Part shown: positions 1 through 9,541 of the stretch, piece by piece
Numbering within the stretch: the first letter of the stretch is position 1
Layout: each line of letters starts with the position of its first letter
Assembly: GCA_016713525.1 (NCBI GenBank)
Contig: JADJOZ010000007.1
Coordinates: 248,001 to 312,000 of the forward strand
Direction of reading: 5' to 3'
DNA: 64,000 nt
DNA from: Bacteroidota bacterium
Lineage (GTDB): Bacteria; Bacteroidota; Bacteroidia; AKYH767-A; OLB10
The notes under the pieces: model-generated
Seen by the model: only the letters and a program-made list of their open reading frames with translations
Database searches by the model: none
What the model was told of the DNA's origin: nothing
Program-made: the position numbers and the translations under genes

Positions 1-559
1 TCAATTCTCCATCAGCCAATCTGAAAACCTTTTTAACAATCCAGTCAGTTTCCTTAACAATAAACCGGGTAGTCAGATAACCATCGAAACCCGGGATATG
101 AATAATAAATGGCAAATCGGAATTTTCGAGATACATAAATGTACCTAGCTGATCCTGGGTTGGTCCACCCACATAAATAGTTTTGGATATACCTTCAGCA
201 GTATAAATTTCAACTTTGATACCTTTTGCTGCAATTGCTTTCATAACATTGTTATAAGCATTCTTGCCAACGGGACTTCTTACTTCAAGACTTTTGAGTG
301 TAGTAAGCAGTGTATTTATGGCATCAGGACGAGCATCCATTTTATCATTTAATATCCAGGTATCTGCATTTTTTTTCTCAAGAGTAACCTGATTGCCGGA
401 TTTATCAGCCATGAAGATTTTCACAACAGCAGCAGTATCTTTAACTGCAAAATCCCGCAATGTTTCTTTAATAGTACCGGATTGCTTTGAATAAATAAGC
501 CATCCTGCCAATGCTGATAGGACAATTACAATTACCAGAATTACAGTGTTTTTTTTCAT
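1..559 (-). CDS. DUF4340-like protein, C-terminus cut by window edge
   Basis: About 186 codons read from an ATG at 557-559 to the left edge without a stop, so the gene continues outside the window. The N-terminus is a short lysine stretch followed by one hydrophobic segment (about residues 5-20, VILVIVIVLSALAGWLIY), so the protein is anchored in the inner membrane with its bulk in the periplasm. The rest (repeated beta-strand-like segments, KNADTWILND, VEIYTAEG, TIYVGGPTQDQ) resembles DUF4340 proteins, which commonly follow gldG in Bacteroidota. It lies 17 nt downstream of gldG on the same strand, so it is probably the third gene of a gldF-gldG operon. The molecular function is unknown. Family assignment is by recognition of pattern and context and is moderately sure. 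Confidence 0.65.
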   Translation of the reverse strand, partial: MKKNTVILVIVIVLSALAGWLIYSKQSGTIKETLRDFAVKDTAAVVKIFMADKSGNQVTLEKKNADTWILNDKMDARPDAINTLLTTLKSLEVRSPVGKNAYNNVMKAIAAKGIKVEIYTAEGISKTIYVGGPTQDQLGTFMYLENSDLPFIIHIPGFDGYLTTRFIVKETDWIVKKVFRLADGEL

Positions 560-576
560 TTTCAAATAGTTAGTTA

Positions 577-2296
577 TCAGCTCGCATATTTTAACCTGCG
601 ACGATAAAATTTAAACAAGCCAAAAAGAGCTATAATCAATACAGGTCCGGCAGTGTTCACTAACTGCCAAAATAACAAATCATTATCAATTCTGCTTTTA
701 TCGAGTAATCTTAATTTCAATTCTTTTGAACGGATAGCCATCAAACCGGAATCATCGGAGAGATAGTCGATGCAATTAAGCAGGAAATTTTTTATTACCA
801 AATACTTGGCCGGTATATCTGTCCATTCCTAAGGGAATAATTCCGTTTGTAGATTTTCTTACACCATTTTTAATTACATCGCCATCTCCAATAACTATCA
901 TTCTGGTTTTTTCACTTTTCTCTTTGAATGCAATCTCCGGATCATTCAAAATAGTTGCAGGCACCCGGTTTTTGAAATTAGATTCGAAAGTTCCTTCCAG
1001 TAAAAGGGCAAGAATTTTATTAGATTGATTATACTGACTAAGCTGTGGTTCTTCTTTCATTAAATCGAGTGTAACCCGGGCAGGTGTTACAAAAACTCTG
1101 GAATATTTCGATGACACGAGTAAAGGAGTTTTAATCACATCCATCGAGCCTACGGGATCAATAGAACTTACGAAATCGAATCTTACAGCATTCAGATTAT
1201 TTACAATTGGATGTTTACTTTCAGGAATCACAATAGGAAAATAATACCAGGGCATTGGACTGTACTGAGGTCTGTTGCCAACATAACCGGTTACAACAGG
1301 AATGGGTGCTGCTTGTAAATCAAGGATCAGATCGTAGTTGATACGTGCGCCATATCTGAAAAGCATATCATCCAGATTTATCTGATTAGCAATGGCAACA
1401 GTCTCTGAAGTTTTTTCCAGGCTATCCATGGAAACCTTCGCTCCATCAACAAGCCATAAAATTTTACCTCCCTGCATCACATATTGATCCAGAATAAATT
1501 TATCTTTTTCATCAAATAAGGAATCTGGTGCAGCTATAATTACTACTTCATATGATTTTAAAGAATTCAATTTACCATCAATACGTTTTCGTTCAACCTG
1601 ATAAAATGATTTCAGTTCGCGACTGATATCAGCAACCCTTACCTCAGCTGCTTCACCCTGTCCTTCCAGAAATGCAATTGTTGTTGGAAATTTACTGGTT
1701 ACTTTTCTTATCGAATTTGCAAATCCGTATTCAAGTGCCTGAATGGAATTGTTCAGCATTTGCTCAGGAGATGCTCCCAGCTGATCCTGAAGTAACATTA
1801 ACGGAATTTCCTGACCGAGATAAGAAATTAAAACACCCGGAAAAATAATCTGTTCAGAAGTCTCCTCTTTATTTTTTGCCTGTAAATTAGTAGGCTGAAT
1901 TCCTTTATCTACTAATTGCTGATAGATTTTATTACGTTCCTGCTGATCTGGATTTTCAGAAGGGTTGATAAACTGGTATTCCAGATTTCCATTAGAATAT
2001 GCCCTTAACTCATCAAGCATTTCACGGGTTGCATTTTGCAGCCGCTTGAATGAGGGAGGGAAATCCCCATCGAGATAAACCCTGACATAAACAACATCTT
2101 TCAAATCACTGACCAGTTCACGTGTGGATTCAGAAAGGGTAAATCGTTTTTCTGATGTCAGGTCAAATCTTGTAAAAACAAAAGATGATAACACATTTAT
2201 AACAACAAGCAATATCAATAATAATACAAGTCTGAAAATATTCTGACTTTTCAGCGATCGTTTACCTGTATTAGTATGTTTTTTTTCAGATGCCAT
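577..2296 (-). CDS. gldG: GldG, gliding motility-associated ABC transporter substrate-binding protein (one frameshift)
   Basis: Encodes the GldG component of a GldA/GldF/GldG ABC transporter, a membrane-anchored protein needed for gliding in Flavobacterium johnsoniae but also present in non-gliding relatives. A transmembrane segment sits at about residues 22-40, followed by a large extracytoplasmic domain of the ABC_transp_aux type. The main reading frame stops near 776. The next 70 residues (DYLSDDSGLMAIRSKELKLR, then a terminal membrane helix and an RRR end) are read in another frame to a TGA at 577-579 and are the normal C-terminus of GldG. The shift lies in the T run at 788-793, where one extra base is the simplest explanation. 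It starts 3 nt after the gldF stop. The ATPase GldA is not in this window. Confidence 0.88.
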
Positions 2297-2299
2297 CAG

Positions 2300-3034
2300 C
2301 TACCATTTTCTAGATTCCAGAATTGTTCTGGTAAGCATTATAAATAAACTTACAAGGCTAATGAAATAGATGACGTCACGGGTATCAATAACACCACGGC
2401 TCATTGACGAATAATGTGCATTTATGCCTGCCTGATAAATCACATTGGCAATTACTCCGGAACCAATTAATGAAGAAATAGAATCAAATCCGGCATACCA
2501 AAAAAAGCACAGAAAAACTGCAATTATAAATGCAATCACCTGATTATCGGAAACAGCGGATGAGAACACGCCAATGGAAACAAATCCTGCACCGAGAAAA
2601 AAAAGTCCGACATATGAACCCCACATTGATCCGGTGTCAATATTACCTGCAGGAGATCCCAATGTATACACACTAAAAAAATATATCAGTGTTGGCAGCA
2701 ATGAAAATAATACTAAAACCACTCCTGCCAGATATTTTGCCACTACCACCTGCAGTTCGGTCAATGGTCTTGTTAAAAGAATTTCAATGGTACCTGATTT
2801 TTTCTCTTCTGAAAACAACCGCATAGTAACAGCGGGCACTAAAAACATATATACCCAGGGAGTAATAATAAACAAAGGATCTATAGAAGCATATCCTGCA
2901 TCAGGAATATTGAATTCAGTGCCGGGAAATACCCATACAAACAGGCTGATAGTTAATAGAAATACAATGATCACTATATACCCTATCAGGGAATTCAGGA
3001 AACTATTGATTTCTTTTACCAGTAATGAAAACAT
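2300..3034 (-). CDS. gldF: GldF, ABC-2 type permease
   Basis: Integral membrane permease of 244 residues with about six transmembrane helices, typical for the ABC-2 family. Recognisable GldF features are the N-terminal amphipathic start followed by a helix at about residues 16-36, and the cytoplasmic loop with FSEEKKSGTIEILLTRPL (about residues 74-91), which is the conserved ABC-2 coupling region. It directly precedes gldG with a 3 nt gap and forms an exporter with it and an ATPase encoded elsewhere. The gene looks complete. A TAnnTTTG promoter lies about 20 nt upstream. Confidence 0.9.
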   Translation of the reverse strand: MFSLLVKEINSFLNSLIGYIVIIVFLLTISLFVWVFPGTEFNIPDAGYASIDPLFIITPWVYMFLVPAVTMRLFSEEKKSGTIEILLTRPLTELQVVVAKYLAGVVLVLFSLLPTLIYFFSVYTLGSPAGNIDTGSMWGSYVGLFFLGAGFVSIGVFSSAVSDNQVIAFIIAVFLCFFWYAGFDSISSLIGSGVIANVIYQAGINAHYSSMSRGVIDTRDVIYFISLVSLFIMLTRTILESRKW

Positions 3035-3054
3035 AAACTTTAATTAAACGGAAA

Positions 3055-3062
3055 CAAAAGTA
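3055..3062 (-). promoter_or_regulatory. Bacteroidota -7 element upstream of gldF
   Basis: On the minus strand this reads TACTTTTG, an exact match to the TAnnTTTG consensus of the Bacteroidota housekeeping sigma factor. It lies 20 nt before the gldF start. There is no clear TTG at -33 (CTG is found about 21 nt upstream). Confidence 0.5.
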
Positions 3063-3143
3063 CAAATTGAGACCGGATTACTACAGGTTTTTATTAATAT
3101 ACATTATTACAGAACTCTCATCATTCATAAGCAAACATTCAGC

Positions 3144-3437
3144 TTAAAGTTGCCTGACACCTGTTAAACTCCAGGCTTCTGCTTTTGCATTAAACATCGG
3201 TTTGACCTTCGACCAGGTGGATTTGGACGCTTCAGATGCCTGATGATCCTGGCGAGACTTCTCTTCATCCCAGTAACTGTATTTGAACACTAATCCAGTC
3301 ACATTTATATCTTCCAGTAATTCCAAATGAGAACATCCCCGGAAGTTTCTTATTAGCACGGAAACCCAATCAAATTCAGCTTTAAATCGCGAAATTTGGT
3401 CTGGAACAATGGAAAGTTTCACTATTCTTATGATCAT
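3144..3437 (-). CDS. Small ABM-like (antibiotic biosynthesis monooxygenase fold) protein
   Basis: A complete 97-residue protein resembling the dimeric alpha/beta-barrel ABM family: IIRIVKLSIVPDQISRFKAEF at the start, a central GCSHLELLEDI and FKYSYWDEEKS segment, and a C-terminal helix. These features fit a putative quinol monooxygenase or an uncharacterised ABM-domain protein. No catalytic residues can be assigned from sequence alone. Its ATG overlaps the stop of the upstream SAM hydrolase gene by four bases (ATGA), so the two are translationally coupled. Whether the two functions are linked is not known. Confidence 0.65.
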   Translation of the reverse strand: MIIRIVKLSIVPDQISRFKAEFDWVSVLIRNFRGCSHLELLEDINVTGLVFKYSYWDEEKSRQDHQASEASKSTWSKVKPMFNAKAEAWSLTGVRQL

Positions 3438-4206
3438 TTAAATTCAACTCTTATCGTGTCACCATATTTCAAACCCAGTAAAGTAGATGCACTGCCCTGA
3501 TTTATGGCTAACTCTAAATCATTCGATTCATTGTATCGGGCCATAATATGGCCTCGGGGTGCTTCAAAATAATACTCATCAATCTGTTTTATGGAATATT
3601 CTTTGGAACGGAAGGTAATTTCATATTCACGATTTGCTGACATTTTATCAATCAGTTCCCGCTTAATATTGGTCACTACATTACCAAATGCATCTATGTA
3701 AACAATTGTACCTCGAATCAGATTTTCTTCGATAACAGGGTTAAGCATGGTCTTTTGATGAAATTCTTTCAGCTTCACCCCCATATCATTAACTTTACCT
3801 CCCTTGGCCAAAAAAGCTGCGGATTCTCCAAGAGCTTTAGATTCAGGAACTACTCTATTACCCTTAGCATCAAGCACATAATAAATATCTTTGGGTGTTT
3901 CGGTGAACACCATGGAGAAAAATCCATCATTAGCACCCAGAAAAAGTGATTCAAATGTTTAAAAGCAATCATTTCCAATGCTCCACTTTGAATCGACGAT
4001 ACACCAATGATATGAACCGTACCTTCGGGAAACCGATGCCATGAATTTCTGAAAATAAACGCACCGCTTACCAAATCAAACACGTTCAGCTGGTGAGTGA
4101 TATCAACAATTGTTGCATTTGAGCAGTTACTGAGAATATCACCTTTAATGGCTCCGGTAAAATAATCTTTCGTCCCCCAATCTGTTGTGAGCGTTATTAC
4201 AGGCAT
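3434..4206 (-). CDS. S-adenosyl-L-methionine hydrolase / hydroxide adenosyltransferase family (DUF62), one frameshift
   Basis: Member of the SAM hydroxide adenosyltransferase family, which splits S-adenosylmethionine to adenosine and methionine using water. The N-terminus MPVITLTTDWGTKDYFTGA and the SNATIVDITHQL segment are family signatures, as are the later GANDGFFSMVF and RGTIVYIDAFGNVVTNI segments. The start at 4206 is chosen because the signature begins there, although an in-frame ATG lies at 4245. The gene is read in two frames that meet in the A run at 3941-3945; adding one base restores HFFLGANDGFF. The total length of about 257 codons is normal once repaired. Overlaps the following small ABM gene by 4 nt. 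Confidence 0.85.
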
Positions 4207-4345
4207 TTTTACTTGCAGAATATGGTCTGGTTTATGATGGCTCAAAAATAAGGATAAATGTTCAACACCTTTTTACCTTACATTTTATAATTTTAGCCAA
4301 TCTTTTAAACAATCTAATCCTTTACATTTAATTTTTATCTCTCCA

Positions 4346-5338
4346 TTGAAAGAAATAGCTATCCCTGCAGGTCTCAACCCTGTCGATTTTTTTGGTGTAA
4401 ATGACGTACACCTCGAAATGATTCGTAAGAATTTTCCCGCCCTGAAAATTGTATCCCGAGGGACCGATTTAAAGGTCTATGGTGATGATAATCAGATCCA
4501 AAGACTTCAAAAACTACTCGATTCCATGATCATCCGGTTTGAATCAACGGGACATCTGGACGTTGACTTTGTAAACAGCCTCCTGGAGGGTGAAAATGAG
4601 CAAAGGCAATTACTGCAGAAACAGGAAAGCCTGGAGCAGTTTTAGTTTATGGTCAAAACGGACTTTTGATCAGAGCACGCACACCCGGTCAACAGCGATT
4701 AGTTACCTGCTGCGAAAAAAAATGACATCACATTTGCCATTGGCCCCGCCGGAACCGGAAAAACCTATACAGCCGTCGCTTTGGCAGTAAGGGCTCTCAA
4801 AAACAAAGAAATCAGGAGAATCATTCTCACCAGACCTGCGGTAGAAGCGGGTGAAAATCTTGGTTTTCTGCCCGGTGATCTCAAGGAAAAAATTGATCCT
4901 TATCTCCGCCCTCTTTACGATGCCCTGTTCGATATGATTCCAGGTGAAAAACTGAAATCGTTCATAGAAAATGGAATAATTGAGGTTGCGCCGTTAGCTT
5001 TTATGAGAGGACGGACACTTGATCATGCATATGTAATCCTTGATGAAGCCCAAAATGCTACTCAAAGTCAGTTGAAAATGTTCCTAACAAGAATGGGGCC
5101 TTCTGCTAAAATGATAGTTACAGGTGACATTACTCAGGTTGACCTTCCATCCAATCAACCTTCAGGCCTGGTTCAGGGAATAGCCTTGTTAAATGGTATT
5201 AAAGGCATTGGCTTCGTAATGCTCGATGCCAAAGATGTAGTACGTCATCGTTTGGTTCGTGACATTATTGAAGCTTACGGAATAGGTGAATCTAAACCGC
5301 CCGTCAGAAAGAAAGCTGATTCTAAGGAAAAAAATTAA
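4346..5338 (+). CDS. PhoH family ATPase (two frameshifts)
   Basis: PhoH-like P-loop ATPase of about 330 residues when repaired. Residues 1-85 form the N-terminal KH-like part (LKIVSRGTDLKVYGDD). The Walker A motif GPAGTGKT falls between the two breaks, and the C-terminal part carries LTRPAVEAGENLGFLPGDL and the Walker B region VILDEAQNAT. The first shift is near 4597-4605 (one base missing). The second is in the A run at 4715-4722 (one base too many), after which the original frame resumes. The first codon is TTG at 4346; no ATG gives a better start. PhoH proteins act in RNA metabolism or stress, but the exact substrate is not established. Confidence 0.85.
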
Positions 5339-7152
5339 TTCAATCGGATTAATCGCTGCGTTACAGTCTGCAGTTCTGTAGACATTCGAACCAGGTATAC
5401 TCCCGATGGGAGTGTGCCAATAGAGAAATGGTGATTACCTTTTGCTTGCTTACCATCCGCAACTTCGAGAATCAAATTTCCCAACAGATCATAAACTCCG
5501 ATCTGAATATTGGTATCGTATCCCAGTTTGTATTGCAAATCGGTGGATGTAAACGAAGGATTTGGCATCAGGTTAATATCAGTCAATGCAGGGATTTCGT
5601 TTACTGTAACAGTACTGTTCACAGTAACCTCTTGTGCAACATACGCTGTACAAACACCATTAAATAATTCAAGTGTAACAGTATAAGTTCCGGGTGCCGG
5701 GAAAGTGTATGCAACAACAGAAACATTGGAAGAGTCTCCATCGCCAAACATCCATTTATAAGAAGTAACTCCGGGAACAGAGGATATAAAACTTACTGTT
5801 AATCCATTTGCATTATAGTTGAAACCTGGATTTGCAGGCGGGGTTCCCTGTTGGGTAAGAGTAATAGGAACTACAGCGTAATTATTATTATCATTGGTCT
5901 CCAGGAAATTATTTTCTGGATCAGTGTGTGAAATAATAAAGTAATCGCCATTACAAATACCCGGAAAATCTATTTGTTGACCTGGTAATCCCTGACTGTA
6001 AATATCCAGACTTCCAACAAAAATTCCCTGTTCATTTCCACAACCACTAACTCCACCAAGACCTGAATTTGAAAGGTCATTTCCAGTCACTATATTTCCT
6101 AAAGTATCAAGACAATAGCCGGGGCTTCCTGAACAACTACCAAGATTAATCAGGCAAAAGCTGATTTTGGATCCGTTTCCTGCCAAAGGCCAGGTGAGCG
6201 GATCTGAATTGGTAGTTCCAACTCTTAAAGTGTATGTTGCCCAGTTGTCAACGTGCATGTGTCCATGTGTTGGATGATATGTCATGGTACCAGCAGGATG
6301 ATCGTTATATGACATGGTTTGACCATTTTTATGATAAACCCGCTGAGTTATCAATTGTGTTGGATATGAACCATCGGGACATAAAGGAGTGGCACATCCT
6401 ACAATTTGGGTGTCGCAATAGCAAACATTTATTCCTCGTACTTCTAAAGGACCATAACCAATGTTGGGCGTAGCATTAGACAAAGTCAGGTAACCGGGAT
6501 ATTCGGTATGTTGTTGCTGGATGATCAAGGCACTTGCAGTCATGTCGGGCAATAAATCACAATCGGTAATGCTGGTATCGGGACAATAGCAACCCGATGC
6601 ATTGGTAATGCTGCAAACACCCGGAGGTAAACCTGGATCAGGGGGAGGATTGGGACCGAAATTTATTGCAGCAAAATTCAGATTGCCGGTATCGGAAGGC
6701 ACTTCATCGAGAACACAAATTTCCCAGATGCCATTAGGATTCATTCCGTTATTAAAAATGTTCAGTGATTGATCAGGAATATAAGATCCTGTGAAAGGTG
6801 CTACACCTGATACAATCCAACCGTTTATTCCATCTTCCTGCAAACAGGTACTGGTGAAATTATCACCACTCCCTCCACTATTACTTACCAAAGTAATTAT
6901 GGTATTATCGGGTGACCGAAGAAAAATTTTGAGATCGGCAGTATAAGTATGAGTGATATCCAGACAAACACTGGTAATACCGAACCAGGAATCAATTTGT
7001 GAGGGCAGTCCTGATACTGTAACCGGAAAACAGACCTGTGTATTATTATCCGGAATTGCTCCTCCGGTAGGTGTCATAAACGACTGAGAATTAACTTTCG
7101 AGATGAAGCAAGTTACCGAAATGAGCAAGGCAAGGGTAAATCGTAATTTCAT
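5335..7152 (-). CDS. Secreted lysyl oxidase-like protein with P-domain, PKD domain and T9SS sorting tail
   Basis: A 605-residue extracellular protein. In order: a signal peptide (about residues 1-22, cleaved after an SQS-like site), a proprotein-convertase P-domain-like beta region (about 25-170, containing DITHTYTADLKIFL), and a cysteine-rich linker with CYCPD. Next comes a lysyl-oxidase-like domain (about 200-430) with a histidine cluster HPTHGHMHVDNWATYTL that resembles the LOX copper-binding HxHxH region. A PKD domain follows (about 435-515, YKWMFGDGDSS), then a type A T9SS C-terminal sorting domain (about 525-605, LMPNPSF ... GVYLVRM). If active it would oxidise amines such as lysine side chains outside the cell; this is inference, since the tyrosine/lysine cofactor residues cannot be checked here. 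The gene is intact in a damaged region and is convergent with phoH, overlapping its end by 4 nt. Confidence 0.75.
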   Translation of the reverse strand: MKLRFTLALLISVTCFISKVNSQSFMTPTGGAIPDNNTQVCFPVTVSGLPSQIDSWFGITSVCLDITHTYTADLKIFLRSPDNTIITLVSNSGGSGDNFTSTCLQEDGINGWIVSGVAPFTGSYIPDQSLNIFNNGMNPNGIWEICVLDEVPSDTGNLNFAAINFGPNPPPDPGLPPGVCSITNASGCYCPDTSITDCDLLPDMTASALIIQQQHTEYPGYLTLSNATPNIGYGPLEVRGINVCYCDTQIVGCATPLCPDGSYPTQLITQRVYHKNGQTMSYNDHPAGTMTYHPTHGHMHVDNWATYTLRVGTTNSDPLTWPLAGNGSKISFCLINLGSCSGSPGYCLDTLGNIVTGNDLSNSGLGGVSGCGNEQGIFVGSLDIYSQGLPGQQIDFPGICNGDYFIISHTDPENNFLETNDNNNYAVVPITLTQQGTPPANPGFNYNANGLTVSFISSVPGVTSYKWMFGDGDSSNVSVVAYTFPAPGTYTVTLELFNGVCTAYVAQEVTVNSTVTVNEIPALTDINLMPNPSFTSTDLQYKLGYDTNIQIGVYDLLGNLILEVADGKQAKGNHHFSIGTLPSGVYLVRMSTELQTVTQRLIRLN

Positions 7153-7247
7153 ATGTCAGGTTTTAATGCCTTGTAAAGGTATAAAAAAGACAATACAAAT
7201 CACATTCCTTAATTTAAGGAAATAGAACAAGGGAATATGTGAACAGG

Positions 7248-7445
7248 CTAAACCTTTTTCACATTGACTGCGGTCAATCCTTTTTCAGATTCTTTCTCTT
7301 CAAAAGTGACCTTATCATTTTCCATGATAGATCTCTTGTCGAGCAACCCGGTTGCATGTACAAAGATCTCTTTTTCAGAATCATCGAATCGGATAAATCC
7401 AAAACCTTTCCTACGGTTGTAGAATTTAATGGTACCTGTGGGCAT
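7248..7445 (-). CDS. Cold shock domain protein
   Basis: A 65-residue single cold-shock domain with both RNA-binding motifs: RNP1 as KGFGFIRF (residues 14-21) and RNP2 as EIFVHATG (about 26-33). It binds single-stranded RNA or DNA and probably melts mRNA structure. The length is typical of CspA-like proteins in Bacteroidota. It is monocistronic, with its own well-formed promoter 26 nt upstream, and diverges from the peptide transporter gene. Confidence 0.92.
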   Translation of the reverse strand: MPTGTIKFYNRRKGFGFIRFDDSEKEIFVHATGLLDKRSIMENDKVTFEEKESEKGLTAVNVKKV

Positions 7446-7470
7446 AAGCTAATATTGACTTGTGGTTGCC

Positions 7471-7500
7471 CAAATGTAAAATATATTTGACAAAAAACAA
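7471..7500 (-). promoter_or_regulatory. Promoter of the cold shock gene
   Basis: Minus strand: TTG at 7498-7500, a 19-base spacer, and TACATTTG at 7471-7478, an exact TAnnTTTG match. The position, 26 nt before the start codon, and the spacing both fit the Bacteroidota consensus. This is one of the best promoters in the window. Confidence 0.7.
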
Positions 7501-7655
7501 AAAAGATGCAATTTTTCCGACATACCAATGTGGTTCCTGCAGATTTGAACTATGTAAAATAGGCTGATTATATTAAAAATAATGTACATTAGCACCCCAA
7601 GAAACCGATTGACTCTTATTCTTAAAAACCTTAAAAACCGGAAAACTAGATACTT

Positions 7656-9427
7656 ATGGCTCAACAAGCGAGTGTAAACCAAGGGCATCCTAAGGGGCTC
7701 TATTTATTGTTCTTTACAGAGATGTGGGAGCGTTTCAGTTATTATGGAATGCGGGCCATTTTCATTCTGTTCATGACAAAGGCATTGTTTATGTCGGAAG
7801 CCGAGTCTTCCAATATTTACGGAAGTGTAACTGGATTAGTCTATTTGACCCCATTATTAGGAGGTTACATAGCAGATAAATTCTGGGGAAACCGAAAAAG
7901 CATATTAGTTGGAGGTATTTTGATGGCCATTGGTCAGTTTTTACTTTTTTTCAGTGGAAGTGCAGTTGTTGATGGTGCTCAAAGTGCCTCCAGTATTGCT
8001 TTAATGTGGGGTGGTTTGACCTTTCTTATCATTGGTAATGGATTCTTCAAACCCAACATTTCAACTATGGTTGGCCAGTTATACCCTGTTAATGATTCCA
8101 GAATTGACGGAGCCTTTACTATTTTTTACATGGGTATAAATATGGGTGCATTCTTTTCGCCATTAATTTGCGGGGGATTGGGTGATACAGGAAATATTCA
8201 TGATTTCAAATATGGCTTTTTAGCTGCAGGTATAGGAATGGTAATCAGTACTATTTCATTTGAATTATTAAAAAACAAGCACTTGGTTGATCCGGAAGGA
8301 AAACCTCTTGGAATGCCCAAAGCAAAAATGTCGGCTGGCACCTGGGGAATCATTTTAGGGTCGATTGCCATTATTTATGCACTCATGAATTTCCAGACCA
8401 TTGTTGCATGGATCTTTGGAGCTGATGCAGTTGCAGCAGAAGGAACCTTAGCATATACTGTTGCACATCTCGATCTGGTGGCTTACCTCATATACACATC
8501 CATGGTTGTGATGCCAATTGTTATTCTAACAGATAAATCGCTTACTAAAGATGAGCGAGAAAGGATTATCGTCATATTTATTCTTGCATTTTTCGTTGTT
8601 TTCTTTTGGGCGTGTTTCGAACAGGCCGGAGCCTCCCTCACCCCTATTTGCCGATCAACAGGTTGACCGTAACATTCAGATGAGCGTGAGTAAGTACATT
8701 ATCATGATTTCAGGTGCAGTATTAGGCTTTTTTTCTTGCAAAGGCATTTGGATGGTTCTTCGATTGGAGTAAAAAATTCATTCTTGGGATTCAGGTTGTT
8801 ATAGGAGCTTTATTGTTAGGACTTACACTTTATGGCACAATCGGAGATTTCCACATGACCGAGTTCCCTGCATCCTGGTTCCAATCTATTAACCCACTTG
8901 CAATTATTGTTTTAGCTCCTGTATTCACCATGTTGTGGGGCAAATTGGCAGGAGTAAATATGGAACCCTCATCACCATTGAAAATGGCTTTAGGTTTGGC
9001 TTTAGTTGCTCTTGGTTATGTAATCATTGCATATGCAGTTCACGGTGTAGATTCAAACACCAAAATAGCAATGTTCTGGTTGTTTGCTTTATATATTGTT
9101 CATACCATGGGTGAACTTTGTTTGTCTCCAATCGGATTAAGTATGGTAAGTAAGCTAGCTCCGCTACGTTTATCTTCATTATTAATGGGAACCTGGTTCC
9201 TTGCTAATGCGGCTGCGAATAAGTTTGCCGGTACTCTTAGTGCTCTCATTCCTCCCTCTGCAGGAGATGCAAGTGCTGCTCCGGTTGCCATTCCTAGTTT
9301 CCTTGGTGTAGAAATTAACAATCTGTTCATCTTTTTCTGTGTGTTCATAGTACTTAGCGGATCTGCTGCCGCTTTATTGGTAGTTCTTTACAAGAAACTT
9401 ATTAAGATGATGCACGGGGTAAATTAA
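7656..9427 (+). CDS. POT (PTR2) family proton-coupled peptide transporter (two frameshifts)
   Basis: Proton-dependent oligopeptide transporter of the major facilitator superfamily, importing di- and tripeptides across the inner membrane. The POT signature EMWERFSYYGMR occurs at about residues 22-33, and FYMGINMGAFFSPLICG is the second family motif. The frame breaks at the C run 8641-8644 (one C too many) and again at the T run 8728-8734 (one T too many); repairing both gives an uninterrupted protein of about 590 residues with 12-14 helices, continuing into LGLTLYGTIGDF and FTMLWGKLAG. The 3' end is followed by a strong terminator. A second peptide transporter (OPT) follows. Confidence 0.9.
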
Positions 9428-9442
9428 AAACATAAAACCTTT

Positions 9443-9474
9443 AAAAGCCGGATTTTATCAGTCCGGCTTTTTTT
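9443..9474 (+). terminator. Rho-independent terminator after POT transporter
   Basis: A 10-bp perfect stem (AAAAGCCGGA at 9443-9452 with TCCGGCTTTT at 9462-9471), a 9-base loop and a T tract. Confidence 0.88.
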
Positions 9475-9541
9475 ATGCATTTTCAAATTTCATTTATTCA
9501 TTCCTTTTTAGTAAAATTACATGCTACTATAAACTAAGCTT

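Noticed and set aside
2574..3047. 157-codon open frame on the plus strand opposite gldF
   Set aside because: Shadow of a conserved permease, without recognisable features or promoter.
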